Below, piece by piece: positions 24,684 through 34,817 of a stretch of DNA of 64,000 nt. Position 1 is the stretch's first letter. Each line of letters opens with the position of its first letter. The DNA is from Chitinophaga fulva (GTDB lineage Bacteria > Bacteroidota > Bacteroidia > Chitinophagales > Chitinophagaceae). The stretch covers positions 372,001 to 436,000 of the forward strand of contig NZ_JABBGC010000003.1 of the NCBI RefSeq assembly GCF_012927205.1. Direction: 5' to 3'. The position numbers and the translations under genes were made by a program. The notes under the pieces were generated by a model, which saw only the letters and a list, made by a program, of their open reading frames with translations, made no database searches and was not told the DNA's origin.

Positions 24684-27600
24684 ATGATCTTTTCCCACTT
24701 ACACGTACACACGCAATTTTCATTACTGGATGGTGCAGCCGATATCAAATCACTGTACAAAAAAGCCATGGCCTCCAATCAGCCGGCACTGGCCATCACC
24801 GACCATGGAAATATGTTTGGTGCCTTCCAGTTTGTGGCAGAAGCGTATAACAACAAACTCAATCCCGGTGATCCAAAGGATAAAAGACTCAAAGTAAAAC
24901 CTATCGTTGGTTGTGAGTTCTACCTCGTGGAAAACCGCCACAAACGTGCCTTTACACGCGAAGAGAAAGATATCCGTTACCATCAGGTGTTACTGGCCAA
25001 AGACGACGAAGGATACCGCAACCTGATCAAACTCTGCTCTCTTGGCTATATGGAAGGCCTCTATGGTAAATATCCGCGTATCGACAAAGAGCTGATATTA
25101 CAATATCACAAAGGCCTGATCGCCACCACCTGCTGCCTCGGCGCCTCTGTGCCCAAAACCATCCTGCGCAAAGGAGAAGAAGAAGGTGAGAAGGAATTTA
25201 AATGGTGGCTCGATATTTTCGGTGACGATTTCTACGTGGAAATGCAGCGCCATGGCATCCCAGAACAAGACCAGGTCAACCAGGTATTGCTGAAATACGC
25301 CGCCAAATACAACGTAAAAATTATCGCCTCCAACGATTCCCACTATGTGGACCAGGCAGATGCCAACGCACACGACATCCTGCTCTGTATCAACACCGGC
25401 GAGAAAAAAAGCACGCCTACCAATAAAGAATTCTCTGACGAGGAAGGGGCGCCTAAAAATACACGCTTCGCTTTCTATAACGATCAGTTCTATTTTAAGA
25501 CAACGGAAGAAATGTCCGCGCTGTTCCATGATCTTCCGCAGGCGATAGACAATACCAACGAGATTGTGGACAAAGTGCAGCTGCTGGACCTGAAGCGCGA
25601 TATCCTGCTGCCCAACTTCCCCATCCCGAAAGAGTTCTTCACGCAGGACCAATACCTGCGGCACCTCACCTACGAAGGCGCCCGCACCCGGTACACGGAA
25701 ATGACCGCCGATATTGAAGAACGTATCAACTTTGAGTTGCAGGTAATCGAAAACATGGGTTTTGCCGGTTACTTCCTCATCGTATCCGACTTCATCAAAG
25801 CCGGCCGTGACCTCGGCGTATTCATCGGCCCGGGCCGTGGTTCCGCCGCCGGTTCAGCCGTAGCGTATTGTATCGGCATCACCAATATCGACCCGATCAA
25901 ATACAACCTCCTGTTCGAACGTTTCCTGAACCCGGACCGTAAGAGCATGCCCGATATTGATACGGACTTCGATGATGAAGGCCGTCAGAAAGTAATTGAT
26001 TACGTAGTACAGAAATATGGCCGCAACCAGGTAGCACAGATCATTACCTACGGTACCATGGCCGCCAAAATGAGTATTAAGGACGTTGCCCGTGTGATGG
26101 ACCTGCCACTGCAGGACTCCAACGGACTGGCCAAACTGGTACCGGACAAACCCGGCATACAGCTGGACCGTATCTTCAACGCCCCACTGGACGGCGACAA
26201 GAGCCTGGCCGATAAAGAAGGTCTCGCTGGTGAAGATATCGAAAACGTAAAACGCCTCCGTGAACTGATCAAAGGTGAAGACCTGCAAGGCGAAGTACTC
26301 CGCGAAGCCTGCGTACTGGAAGGATCTGTCCGTAACACCGGTATCCATGCGGCGGGTATCATCATTGCCCCGCAGGACCTGTACGACCTCATCCCTGTAT
26401 CTACCGCTAAAGACTCTGACCTCCTCGTTACCCAGTTTGAGGGCAGCATCATCGAATCTGCCGGCGTCATCAAGATGGACTTTTTGGGGCTGAAAACCCT
26501 CACCATCATCAAAGGTGCACTGGAACTGATCCGCATGAACCACGGCGTGGAAATCGAAATCGACAATATCCCGCTGGACGACGCCAAAACATATGAACTG
26601 TACCAGAAAGGCGAAACAAACGCCACGTTCCAGTTCGAGTCGCCCGGTATGCAGAAATACCTCCGCGAACTGAAACCGGACCGTTTCGATGACCTCATCG
26701 CGATGAACGCCTTGTACCGCCCGGGACCACTTGAGTACATCCCGTCCTTCATCCGCCGTAAACACGGACTGGAGCCGGTGACCTTCGACCTGCCGGACAT
26801 GGAGGAACACCTGAAAGAAACCTACGGTATCTGCGTATACCAGGAACAGGTAATGTTGCTCAGCCAGAAACTGGCCAACTTCTCCCGTGGTGATGCGGAC
26901 ATCCTCCGTAAAGCGATGGGTAAAAAACAAATCGCCGTACTGAACAAGATGAAGGCCCAGTTCATGGAAGGTTGCTCCTCCCATGGCTACGACCTGAAAG
27001 TCTGCGAAAAAGTATGGACTGACTGGGAAGCCTTCGCATCTTATGCGTTCAACAAATCGCATGCTACCTGCTATGCGTTTGTGGCCTACCAGACTGCCTA
27101 TCTCAAAGCCCACTACCCTTCCGAATATATGGCGTCTGTACTGAACTGCGCCAGCAACATTGAGAAGATCACCTTCTTCATGGAAGAATGTAAACGCATG
27201 GGCATCGACGTATTGCCGCCGGATGTGAACGAATCCCTGAAAGGTTTCGCGGTGAACAAAAAAGGTCAGATCCGTTTCGGCCTCGGTGGCCTGAAAGGCG
27301 TAGGTGAAGCTGCCGTGGAAAACCTCCTCGAGGAAAGGAAAAAAGAAGGCGCTTTCAAAACAGTATTCGACTTTATCAAACGCGTCAACCAACGCGCAGT
27401 AAATAAAAAATCACTTGAGGCCCTGATTATGTCCGGCGCTTTCGACTGCTTCCCCGAATTCCATCGGGCACAGTATTTCCATAAACCGGAAACCGAGCCG
27501 TTGACCGGTCTCGATAAAATCGTGAAGTTCGGCCAGCAGGTTTCCGCAGGCTCTTCCAACCTTGGCAGCCTCTTCGGCGCCGAAGACATGCCGGACGTGG

Positions 27601-28325
27601 AACCGCCTAAAATACCCAACTGCGACCCCTGGCCGCTGATCATGAAACTCAACAACGAACGGGACATTACCGGTATCTATATCTCCGGCCATCCGCTGGA
27701 TGACTACCGTTTTGAACTGAAGCACTATCACATGAACACCGTGCAGGAACTCGTTGATTACCAGGCCGAAATCAGCACACCCGGTGGCTCCGGAGGCCGT
27801 TCCCGTGAACGCAATTTCCGGCTGGCGGTATATGTGACCAACGCCCAGGAAAGGATTTCCCGCAACAACCGGCAGTTTGGTATTATGACGATCGAAGACT
27901 ACAGCGGCAAATTTGAATTTGCCCTGTGGAGTGAAGACTTCATCCGGTTTGCGCCTTACCTGAAACCCGGCCTCTGCCTGTTTATCAACGGCGGGTTTAA
28001 ATCCAAGCGCTTTAATGACAACGAATACGAGTTTAAGGTAAATAGCATCCAGCTGCTGCAGGAAGTAAAGAAAACACATACCAAACAGGTGTTCCTCGCT
28101 ACTTCCCCTAAACTGCTGAACCACGAAACGGTAGACTTCCTCGTGGAAAACATCAACCGCTATCCCGGCAGCAGTCAGCTGCATATGCAGCTCGTGGATA
28201 TAGATGATAACCTGCAGGTAAAACTGCATACTTTCAACAGGAACATTGAGATGAATGACGAGTTGGCGCAATTCCTGCGAAAACAGCCGGACCTCGATGT
28301 CTATATCGATATAATCAATAAGTAG
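24684..28325 (+). CDS. dnaE: DNA polymerase III subunit alpha
   Basis: DnaE is the replicative polymerase. The 1213-residue length fits a Bacteroidota DnaE1. The N-terminal PHP domain begins HLHVHTQFSLLDGAADIK. The palm motif MPDIDTDFDD (about 421-430) holds two catalytic aspartates, and the finger-palm region continues with GRGSAAGSAVAYC just before it. A helix-hairpin-helix region (FGLGGLKGVGEAAVENLL) and an OB-fold (FRLAVYVTN...GIMTIEDYSGKFEFALW) follow in the expected order. It is preceded by a good -7 box and followed 105 bp later by trxA on the same strand. Confidence 0.98.
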   Translation: MIFSHLHVHTQFSLLDGAADIKSLYKKAMASNQPALAITDHGNMFGAFQFVAEAYNNKLNPGDPKDKRLKVKPIVGCEFYLVENRHKRAFTREEKDIRYHQVLLAKDDEGYRNLIKLCSLGYMEGLYGKYPRIDKELILQYHKGLIATTCCLGASVPKTILRKGEEEGEKEFKWWLDIFGDDFYVEMQRHGIPEQDQVNQVLLKYAAKYNVKIIASNDSHYVDQADANAHDILLCINTGEKKSTPTNKEFSDEEGAPKNTRFAFYNDQFYFKTTEEMSALFHDLPQAIDNTNEIVDKVQLLDLKRDILLPNFPIPKEFFTQDQYLRHLTYEGARTRYTEMTADIEERINFELQVIENMGFAGYFLIVSDFIKAGRDLGVFIGPGRGSAAGSAVAYCIGITNIDPIKYNLLFERFLNPDRKSMPDIDTDFDDEGRQKVIDYVVQKYGRNQVAQIITYGTMAAKMSIKDVARVMDLPLQDSNGLAKLVPDKPGIQLDRIFNAPLDGDKSLADKEGLAGEDIENVKRLRELIKGEDLQGEVLREACVLEGSVRNTGIHAAGIIIAPQDLYDLIPVSTAKDSDLLVTQFEGSIIESAGVIKMDFLGLKTLTIIKGALELIRMNHGVEIEIDNIPLDDAKTYELYQKGETNATFQFESPGMQKYLRELKPDRFDDLIAMNALYRPGPLEYIPSFIRRKHGLEPVTFDLPDMEEHLKETYGICVYQEQVMLLSQKLANFSRGDADILRKAMGKKQIAVLNKMKAQFMEGCSSHGYDLKVCEKVWTDWEAFASYAFNKSHATCYAFVAYQTAYLKAHYPSEYMASVLNCASNIEKITFFMEECKRMGIDVLPPDVNESLKGFAVNKKGQIRFGLGGLKGVGEAAVENLLEERKKEGAFKTVFDFIKRVNQRAVNKKSLEALIMSGAFDCFPEFHRAQYFHKPETEPLTGLDKIVKFGQQVSAGSSNLGSLFGAEDMPDVEPPKIPNCDPWPLIMKLNNERDITGIYISGHPLDDYRFELKHYHMNTVQELVDYQAEISTPGGSGGRSRERNFRLAVYVTNAQERISRNNRQFGIMTIEDYSGKFEFALWSEDFIRFAPYLKPGLCLFINGGFKSKRFNDNEYEFKVNSIQLLQEVKKTHTKQVFLATSPKLLNHETVDFLVENINRYPGSSQLHMQLVDIDDNLQVKLHTFNRNIEMNDELAQFLRKQPDLDVYIDIINK

Positions 28326-28430
28326 GATGTCAAAAAAGCAGTAATTTGCACTCGGTTCAAGTTTTGATCATATACACCAGTAAACAATCAAAAACAATCA
28401 TTAATAAACACCTTTAAATTATAATATCTT

Positions 28431-28748
28431 ATGGCTTTAGAATTCACAGACGCGAACTTCCAGACGGAAGTGCTGGATTCCGATAAATTAACTGTAGTTG
28501 ATTTTTGGGCAGAATGGTGCGGTCCCTGCCGGGCTATCGGACCAGTTATTGAAGAACTGTCTAAAGATTATGCTGGTAAAGTAAACATCGGTAAAGTAAA
28601 TGTTGACGTGAACCCGCAGATCTCTATCGACTACGGTATCACCAGCATCCCTGCTATCCTGTTCATCAAAGGTGGCCAGGTGGTAGACAAACAGGTAGGT
28701 GCAGTGCCTAAATCTGTTCTGGAGAAAAAAATACAGGCCAACCTGTAA
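28431..28748 (+). CDS. trxA: Thioredoxin
   Basis: The 105-residue protein is a canonical cytosolic thioredoxin with the redox site WCGPC at 29-33, the buried Asp24 (VVDFWAEWC) and the cis-proline loop GITSIPAILF. No signal peptide is present. It reduces disulfides in ribonucleotide reductase, peroxiredoxins and others. The 105-bp gap after dnaE is AT-rich and probably has its own promoter. A strong terminator follows 29 bp after the stop. Confidence 0.97.
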   Translation: MALEFTDANFQTEVLDSDKLTVVDFWAEWCGPCRAIGPVIEELSKDYAGKVNIGKVNVDVNPQISIDYGITSIPAILFIKGGQVVDKQVGAVPKSVLEKKIQANL

Positions 28749-28774
28749 TGATATAAACGAAACTGAGTGATGAA

Positions 28775-28806
28775 AAGGCCCTTCCGTTCTTCGGAAGGGC
28801 TTTTTT
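28775..28806 (+). terminator. Terminator after trxA
   Basis: A 9-bp stem GCCCTTCCG/CGGAAGGGC (28778-28786 with 28792-28800), a 5-nt loop and a six-T tail form a classical Rho-independent terminator. Confidence 0.9.
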
Positions 28807-28911
28807 ATGCCCTTCCCTTTCCACTGTGACGAAATTCCGGTTCCGCTACGTATATTACACCATCATCAAAGCCAGAAAAACCATCTGATTCATCTCAAAT
28901 AACAACGATCT

Positions 28912-31053
28912 TTGCGCCACACATTTATTATCCTGTTTACCTTACTTTACAGCCTGACCGCTATTGGTCAGCGCCAATGCGGCACCGCCGTTGCCCTCCA
29001 GCAGCGGGTGATCGAACATCCTTCCCTTCAACAAGTGATCGACAACAATGAAAAGAAAATGCAGCTTTTGCAGCAACGCCGCATGATGCGCGTACAAACC
29101 GAAGCGGTGCCGCAAAACGTCACTATTCCCGTAGTGGTGCATATCGTACTGGACGATCCAACCCTGGTCACCGATGCCCAGGTCATGTCACAAATAGCCG
29201 TGCTCAATCAGGACTATAACGCCACCAATCCGGATGTAAGCCAGGTACCACCTGTATGGCAACCTATCATTGGTAATACCCGCATCAGTTTCTGCCTGGC
29301 CCAGCGTACGCCCGGTGATGAGCCCACCACAGGCATTGTCCGCGTTAAAACAGCCGCAGGTCAAAGCTTTAGTATCAGCGGTGGCGCCCCTGACGCGAAA
29401 TACGATCAAACCGGTGGCTCCGATGCCTGGGACACCCAAAAATATCTCAACATCTGGGTAACACGCCTCTCCGGTAACTACCTGGGCGTAGCAGCCCCTC
29501 CCGGTAATGGCTACCCCGCTGAACAGCTGGGCGTAGTGGTGCTCTACACCGCTTTGGGCACCACCGGCAGCGTAGGCCGCATCTACAATCTCGGTCGTAC
29601 CACCACCCATGAAATAGGCCACTTCTTTGGTTTGAAACATATCTGGGGTGATGACGGCGGTACCTGCTCCGTAGATGACGGTATCTCCGATACCCCGTTA
29701 CAGGGCGACAATACCTACGGATGTCCCTCTTTTCCCAAAACTGATAATTGCAGCCCCAATTTCCCGGGGATCATGTTCATGAACTACATGGACTATAGCG
29801 ACGACGCCTGTATGCACCTTTTCACCGCCGGCCAGACAGGCCGGATGCGGGATGTGCTAGAAAATATCGTCAGCAGCCTGATGACCTCCAACGGCTGCAC
29901 GCCCGTGGTGCTGCCGCAAAACGATGCCGCGCTGACAGCCGTCAGCGGCGTCAGTGGCAAACTTTGCGACAACCGCATATTGCCGCAGGTGACCCTGCGC
30001 AACAAAGGCACCAATGCCCTCACGGCCGTACGTATACTGTACCGGCTCAACAACGGCGCCCTGGTCAACTACAACTGGCAAGGCAACCTGCCCAGCCTGC
30101 AAAGCGTCAACGTTCCCCTGCCCGCCTCGCAGGTAGCGGTAGGCGCCTATAACCTGCAAGCCTATACGCAATCACCCAATGGCCAGCCAGACGCTAATGT
30201 GGCCAACGATACCGTCGCCAGCCGCTTCCACTTCGATGCGGAAGCACAACTGCCTTTTGAAGAAGGCTTTGAACAGGACAGCTTCCCGCCACCGGGATGG
30301 GACCTGTATAATCCCGACCGCAGCTTCACCTGGGAGCGGGACCGCAACGTGGGGCACAACAGTAAAGCCTCGGCACTGGTACGTAACAAGGGATATAATG
30401 TAAATGACCAGACAGACGACCTGATCACTCCCGTGATGGACCCGCAGGCACATGACTCCGTTTTCCTTTTCTTCGATGTGGCCGCAGCCGTTTACTCCGA
30501 TCCCAATATGACCGGCAACGTGTGGGACACCCTACAGGTGCTGGTAACCAAAGATTGCCACCAGACAGGCGCCATCGCCTACAGCAAATGGGGCAAATAC
30601 CTCATCACCCGTCCTGGTGCCGTGCAGGATGAGTTCATCCCCGGCAACAACGAATGGCGCCGCGACTCTGTGGACCTGACAGCATTGGTGGGCAAAGACA
30701 AGTTCCAGGTGGCCTTCAGAAATATTTCAAATGCAGAGAATAACATATATATAGACAACATCAGGATTGTTACCAAAGATATCAATCCCGAGTTGCGCGA
30801 AGCCGGCGTACTGATACATCCCAATCCTACCGATGGGCTGGTATGGATCAGCTTCTACGAACGGCCGGCCGATCTGCTGCAGGTGAACCTTTATAACACT
30901 GCCGGACAACTCATCGCTTCCAAACCCGGTAATGCTATTGGTGCCAACAACCGGATGACCTTTAATTTGGTAAATGAGCCAAATGGTGTTTATTTTGTAA
31001 AATTAATTTACAGGAACAGGGCCAACACCATTAAATTAATGAAAGTAAGATGA
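28912..31053 (+). CDS. Secreted M43 (cytophagalysin-like) zinc metalloprotease with T9SS type A domain
   Basis: The 713-residue protein has a signal peptide (RHTFIILFTLLYSLTAIGQ), an M43 metalloprotease domain and a C-terminal type A T9SS sorting domain (HPNPTDGLVWISF ... VYFVKLIYRNR). The zinc motif HEIGHFFGLKH is at about 233-243 and the Met-turn MNYMDY near 290. A CSVDDG/SDTP stretch between them is typical of pappalysin-type M43 enzymes. Two beta-sandwich-like regions (about 325-440 and 450-620) follow. The only start that keeps the signal peptide is TTG at 28912, because a TAA closes the frame just upstream. Its stop overlaps the mqnE start (ATGA). Confidence 0.9.
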   Translation: MRHTFIILFTLLYSLTAIGQRQCGTAVALQQRVIEHPSLQQVIDNNEKKMQLLQQRRMMRVQTEAVPQNVTIPVVVHIVLDDPTLVTDAQVMSQIAVLNQDYNATNPDVSQVPPVWQPIIGNTRISFCLAQRTPGDEPTTGIVRVKTAAGQSFSISGGAPDAKYDQTGGSDAWDTQKYLNIWVTRLSGNYLGVAAPPGNGYPAEQLGVVVLYTALGTTGSVGRIYNLGRTTTHEIGHFFGLKHIWGDDGGTCSVDDGISDTPLQGDNTYGCPSFPKTDNCSPNFPGIMFMNYMDYSDDACMHLFTAGQTGRMRDVLENIVSSLMTSNGCTPVVLPQNDAALTAVSGVSGKLCDNRILPQVTLRNKGTNALTAVRILYRLNNGALVNYNWQGNLPSLQSVNVPLPASQVAVGAYNLQAYTQSPNGQPDANVANDTVASRFHFDAEAQLPFEEGFEQDSFPPPGWDLYNPDRSFTWERDRNVGHNSKASALVRNKGYNVNDQTDDLITPVMDPQAHDSVFLFFDVAAAVYSDPNMTGNVWDTLQVLVTKDCHQTGAIAYSKWGKYLITRPGAVQDEFIPGNNEWRRDSVDLTALVGKDKFQVAFRNISNAENNIYIDNIRIVTKDINPELREAGVLIHPNPTDGLVWISFYERPADLLQVNLYNTAGQLIASKPGNAIGANNRMTFNLVNEPNGVYFVKLIYRNRANTIKLMKVR

Positions 31054-32234
31054 CGATGAGACAAGATTACCCGGCAGTTCAGACACTTCTTCAGCAACCT
31101 TCTCTGGATACTGACCTGAAGAACATTGCAGAAAAAATCCTGCGTCAGGAAAGAATTACGCCCGCTGAAGGGCTGACCTTATTTGAGAAAGGCGACGTGG
31201 GCTTTTTAGGCGCACTGGCCAACCACGTACGGGAACGTATGCACGGCGATAAGACTTACTTCAACCGTAATTTTCATATTGAGCCTACCAACGTATGCGT
31301 TTTCACCTGTCACTTCTGCTCCTACTCCCGGCTGTATAAAAACCGCGAGGATGGATGGGAACTGAGCGTTGACCAGATGCTGGACATCGTGAAAAGCTAT
31401 GACGGGCAGCCTGTTACGGAAGTTCACATTGTAGGCGGCGTACATCCCAAGATGCAGCTGGACTTCTTCGTGGAACTGATCAAAAAAATCAAGGCGCACC
31501 GCCCTGATCTTCATATCAAAGGTTTTACGGCTGTGGAACTGGACTATATGTTCCGCAAAGCCAAAGTAAGCGTAGACGAAGGGATGCGCATCCTCAACGA
31601 AGCAGGCCTGCAATCCATGCCTGGCGGCGGCGCCGAAATTTTCCATCCTGACGTGCGCGCTAAAATCTGCCATGACAAGGTAGACGCTGATGGCTGGCTC
31701 GCTATCCACCGCGCCGCGCACAACCGCGGCATGGTGACCAACGCCACCATGCTGTACGGCCATATCGAATCCTATGAGCACCGTATCGATCATATGGAAC
31801 GCTTACGTCAGCTGCAGGATGAAACACATGGCTTCAATACCTTTATCCCGCTGAAGTTCAGAAATAAAGGCAACGATATGTCCGATATCCCGGAATCATC
31901 TATCGTGGAAGACCTGAAGCTGTATGCAGTGGCCCGTTTGTATATGGACAACTTCTCCCACATCAAGGCTTACTGGCCCATGCTGGGAAGAAATACCGCA
32001 CAACTGACCCTCTCCTTCGGTGTAAATGACCTGGATGGCACGATCGATGATACCACCAAGATCTACAGCATGGCCGGCGCGGAAGAACAAAACCCTTCCA
32101 TGAACACCGCCCAGCTGGCCCACCTGATCAAACAAGCCGGCAGAAGGCCCGTTGAACGCGATACCGTGTACAATGAAATCAAAGATTATACAGACGTTGT
32201 TTTCTCCGATGAGGAACTACTACTGACTAAATAA
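31050..32234 (+). CDS. mqnE: Aminofutalosine synthase, radical SAM enzyme
   Basis: MqnE carries out the radical step of the futalosine route to menaquinone, forming aminofutalosine from SAM and a chorismate-derived enolpyruvyl benzoate. The 394-residue protein has the 4Fe-4S motif C83-x3-C87-x2-C90 (CVFTCHFC). Family markers include VTEVHIVGGVHPKMQ, GGGAEIF, ATMLYGHIE and FGVNDLDGT. MqnC was considered, but these markers fit MqnE better. The ATG at 31050 overlaps the protease stop by 4 bp; a second in-frame ATG lies at 31056. Other mqn genes are not in the window. Confidence 0.93.
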   Translation: MTMRQDYPAVQTLLQQPSLDTDLKNIAEKILRQERITPAEGLTLFEKGDVGFLGALANHVRERMHGDKTYFNRNFHIEPTNVCVFTCHFCSYSRLYKNREDGWELSVDQMLDIVKSYDGQPVTEVHIVGGVHPKMQLDFFVELIKKIKAHRPDLHIKGFTAVELDYMFRKAKVSVDEGMRILNEAGLQSMPGGGAEIFHPDVRAKICHDKVDADGWLAIHRAAHNRGMVTNATMLYGHIESYEHRIDHMERLRQLQDETHGFNTFIPLKFRNKGNDMSDIPESSIVEDLKLYAVARLYMDNFSHIKAYWPMLGRNTAQLTLSFGVNDLDGTIDDTTKIYSMAGAEEQNPSMNTAQLAHLIKQAGRRPVERDTVYNEIKDYTDVVFSDEELLLTK

Positions 32235-32241
32235 TATCCTT

Positions 32242-32784
32242 ATGCAGCTACCGTTCAAATACCTGTTGATAGCCGCCCTGTATGTATCCGGCTGTAACAA
32301 CAATTCCGGCAAAAACAACAGTGCCGCCACCACAGATACCGGTACCGCCACCACCGCCGGCACGGAATCTCCCACACAGGTCACTTCCAACGGCAGCGAA
32401 TTTAAAAAAGAAGCGTCCCTGGCATTCCTGTCTAAAAACAAGGCAGACACCATCCGCAAAATAGATATCCAGCTGGCACAAACCGATCAGCAACGGGAAG
32501 ACGGGCTGATGTACCGTAAATCCATGACCGATGATCAGGGTATGCTGTTTATCTTCCCGGATATGGAAGAACGCTCTTTCTGGATGAAAAACACCTACAT
32601 CTCCCTCGATATCATCTACCTGGATGATAAACTGGAGATCGTGTCTATCCAGAAATATGCCACCCCACTGTCAGAACAGAGCCTGCCTTCCTTCAAGAAA
32701 GCACAGTACGTGCTGGAAGTCAACGGTGGTTTCTGCGACAAATACCACGTCAATTATGGCGACCACGTTGTTTATCACAAATAA
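32242..32784 (+). CDS. DUF192 family lipoprotein
   Basis: The 180-residue protein has a lipoprotein signal (YVSGC, lipidated Cys18), an alanine/threonine-rich linker (about 25-60) and a C-terminal DUF192 domain (about 65-178). The conserved blocks REDGLMYRKSM, GMLFIFP, FWMKNTYISLDIIYL and YVLEVNGGF are all present. The function of DUF192 is not established. It starts 7 bp after mqnE and is probably cotranscribed, ending at a strong terminator. Confidence 0.88.
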   Translation: MQLPFKYLLIAALYVSGCNNNSGKNNSAATTDTGTATTAGTESPTQVTSNGSEFKKEASLAFLSKNKADTIRKIDIQLAQTDQQREDGLMYRKSMTDDQGMLFIFPDMEERSFWMKNTYISLDIIYLDDKLEIVSIQKYATPLSEQSLPSFKKAQYVLEVNGGFCDKYHVNYGDHVVYHK

Positions 32785-32798
32785 ACATATAAAAGAGA

Positions 32799-32826
32799 AG
32801 CCCCGGCAGACGCCGGGGCTTTTTTT
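32799..32826 (+). terminator. Terminator after the mqnE-DUF192 unit
   Basis: A 9-bp GC-rich stem AGCCCCGGC/GCCGGGGCT (32799-32807 with 32812-32820) with a 4-nt loop runs into seven T. Confidence 0.92.
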
Positions 32827-32868
32827 GCTTGATACATATTTGATCGCTAACATTATAGCCTTTAAAGA

Positions 32869-33234
32869 CTATCCTTCATTTGCCACCCGCAGAATGTGCA
32901 GCTGGGTTTTACCAGCAGGCACCTCCCAGTCGATGGTGTCGCCGGTACTGTAGCCCAGCAGGGCTGTACCTATAGGCGAAAGGATAGAAAGTTTCCCCAG
33001 TTGAATATTGCTGGCAGCAGGCAATACCAGCTGTACTTCCCGTACAGCACCGCTGCGTTCATCTCTGAATTGCAGCGTGGAATTTACCTGTACCACATCA
33101 CCGGGTACTTTTGTTTTCCGGATAACCGCCCTGTCCAGCTCCTCTTTCAGCTTAGCTGTACCGGGAGCGTGGTAACAAAGTGTTTTCAGAATGTCGTAAT
33201 CATGTTGGGACACTATAATCTGTTTCTTTTTCAT
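32869..33234 (-). CDS. GreA/GreB C-terminal domain protein, Rnk-like
   Basis: The 121-residue protein lacks the N-terminal coiled coil of GreA but has the C-terminal FKBP-like domain (about 45-120), with the marker LSILSPIGTALLGYSTGDTI. This matches Rnk-type nucleoside diphosphate kinase regulators, which bind RNA polymerase. The acidic coiled-coil tip needed for transcript cleavage is absent, so true GreA activity is unlikely. It begins MKKKQIIVSQHDYDIL. It is 20 bp downstream of the FMN glutamate-synthase-like gene and may be cotranscribed. Confidence 0.85.
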   Translation of the reverse strand: MKKKQIIVSQHDYDILKTLCYHAPGTAKLKEELDRAVIRKTKVPGDVVQVNSTLQFRDERSGAVREVQLVLPAASNIQLGKLSILSPIGTALLGYSTGDTIDWEVPAGKTQLHILRVANEG

Positions 33235-33254
33235 AAAAACAGGTTTTTAATCAA

Positions 33255-34817
33255 TTAATTAACTGACTGCCCCGGAATAAGTGCCGCTCCGGCAGAACGG
33301 CCGTTGTCCGGCGCGTAAATTTCTTCATATGATCGTATATCCGTTCTCGTTACTCTTCTGTAAAGTGCAGCAGGGTTTACCTGTTCAGGCGTTGCGAAAC
33401 CGCAGGCGCCCATCAGTTCAGCCAGTGCATATATGGTGTTGCGGTGGAAATTGGCCACACGCTCTTTTTTATCGGTCACATTTACGCCCCGGTACAGGGT
33501 TGGGTCTTGCGTAGCCACGCCTACCGGGCAGCTGCCGCTATCGCATTGAAGCGCCTGTATGCAACCCAGTGCCAGCATCATGCCTCTGGCGCTGTAGCAT
33601 GCGTCTGCACCTAATGCCAACACTTTCATAATGTCGAAACCGGTGATGATCTTGCCACTGGCCATAATGCTGATATGCTGTTTCAGGTCGTACTTCTTCA
33701 GCATGTTCACCACAAAAGCCAGTGCATCGTACAAAGGCATACCGATACTGTCCGTGAATTCCAGCGGAGCCGCACCAGTACCCCCTTCTGCACCATCTAC
33801 CGTAATAAAGTCGGGGTAGATACCAGTGTTGGTCATGGCTATACAGATACGCTCAAACTCATCCTTGCGGCCTACGCACAATTTGAAACCTACCGGCTTG
33901 CCACCGGAGAGGGTACGCAACTGTTGCACAAACGACAGCATCTCATACTCGTTGCCGAAGGCAGTATGCGCTGCCGGCGACAGCACGCTGACACCCGGTT
34001 TTACCTTACGGATAGCGGCAATTTCCGGCGTATTTTTCGCTGCCGGCAGTACCCCGCCCTTACCAGGTTTGGCGCCCTGGCTCAATTTCAGTTCCACCAT
34101 CTTTACAGCTGGTTCTGCAACCGTTCCGGCATATACCTCCGGAGAGAAATAACCTTTCTCATCGCGGCAGCCGAAGTAACCGGTACCGATCTGCCAGATC
34201 AGGTCACCGCCATGTTGCAGGTGATACGGACTAACGCCACCTTCCCCGGTGTTATGGGCAAATCCGCCCACCTGTGCGCCACCATTGAGGGAAAGGATAG
34301 CTGTTTTACTCAGCGCACCGTAACTCATTGCGCTGATGTTCAGTAAGCTTGCATTGTAAGGCTGACTGCATTGTTTGTTGCCGATCGTTACTCTCAGCGC
34401 ATCCGGTTTTACTTTCGTCGGAAACGCTGTATGTGCGGCCCATTCGTAACCCGGCTCGTACATGTCGGCCAGGGCGCCGAAAGCAACGGTCTGTTTTACG
34501 TCTTTCGCACGCTGGTACACTACCGCACGTTGGCGACGGCTGAATGGCCGCCCGTCTGTGTCAGACTCGAAGAAATACTGCCGCATTTCCGGCCTGATGT
34601 GTTCCAGCAGATAACGCAGTCTCCCCAACAGAGGATAGTTGCGCAGCAGGGCATGTTTGCCCTGGAAACGATCAATCAATGTCAGCAAAGTGACACCTAC
34701 GGCCACCGGTAATAAAATCCATCCTGTTAAATAACCGCGATAAAGGCTTGCAGCCACGCTCACATCCAGCAACAGGCATAAAAGATAAACTGCCCATCGT
34801 GCTATCCGATGATTCAT
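33255..34817 (-). CDS. FMN-binding glutamate synthase family protein
   Basis: The 520-residue protein has two membrane helices at the N-terminus (about 5-50), then a GltB central-type FMN barrel. Key stretches are ISAMSYGALSKTAILSLNGGA, TVDGAEGGTGAAP for FMN/substrate and a CYSARGMMLALGCIQALQC segment with C-D-S-G-S-C-PVG cysteines that can hold a 3Fe-4S cluster. There is no glutaminase domain and no GltD partner nearby, so classical glutamate synthesis is uncertain. Family members of this size are widespread and poorly studied. A -7 box lies about 240 bp upstream, giving a long leader. Confidence 0.85.
   Translation of the reverse strand: MNHRIARWAVYLLCLLLDVSVAASLYRGYLTGWILLPVAVGVTLLTLIDRFQGKHALLRNYPLLGRLRYLLEHIRPEMRQYFFESDTDGRPFSRRQRAVVYQRAKDVKQTVAFGALADMYEPGYEWAAHTAFPTKVKPDALRVTIGNKQCSQPYNASLLNISAMSYGALSKTAILSLNGGAQVGGFAHNTGEGGVSPYHLQHGGDLIWQIGTGYFGCRDEKGYFSPEVYAGTVAEPAVKMVELKLSQGAKPGKGGVLPAAKNTPEIAAIRKVKPGVSVLSPAAHTAFGNEYEMLSFVQQLRTLSGGKPVGFKLCVGRKDEFERICIAMTNTGIYPDFITVDGAEGGTGAAPLEFTDSIGMPLYDALAFVVNMLKKYDLKQHISIMASGKIITGFDIMKVLALGADACYSARGMMLALGCIQALQCDSGSCPVGVATQDPTLYRGVNVTDKKERVANFHRNTIYALAELMGACGFATPEQVNPAALYRRVTRTDIRSYEEIYAPDNGRSAGAALIPGQSVN

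Noticed and set aside
25854..27392. Long open frame antisense to dnaE (512 codons)
   Set aside because: It mirrors a strong, fully motif-supported gene; composition is that of a reverse shadow and no domain is recognisable.
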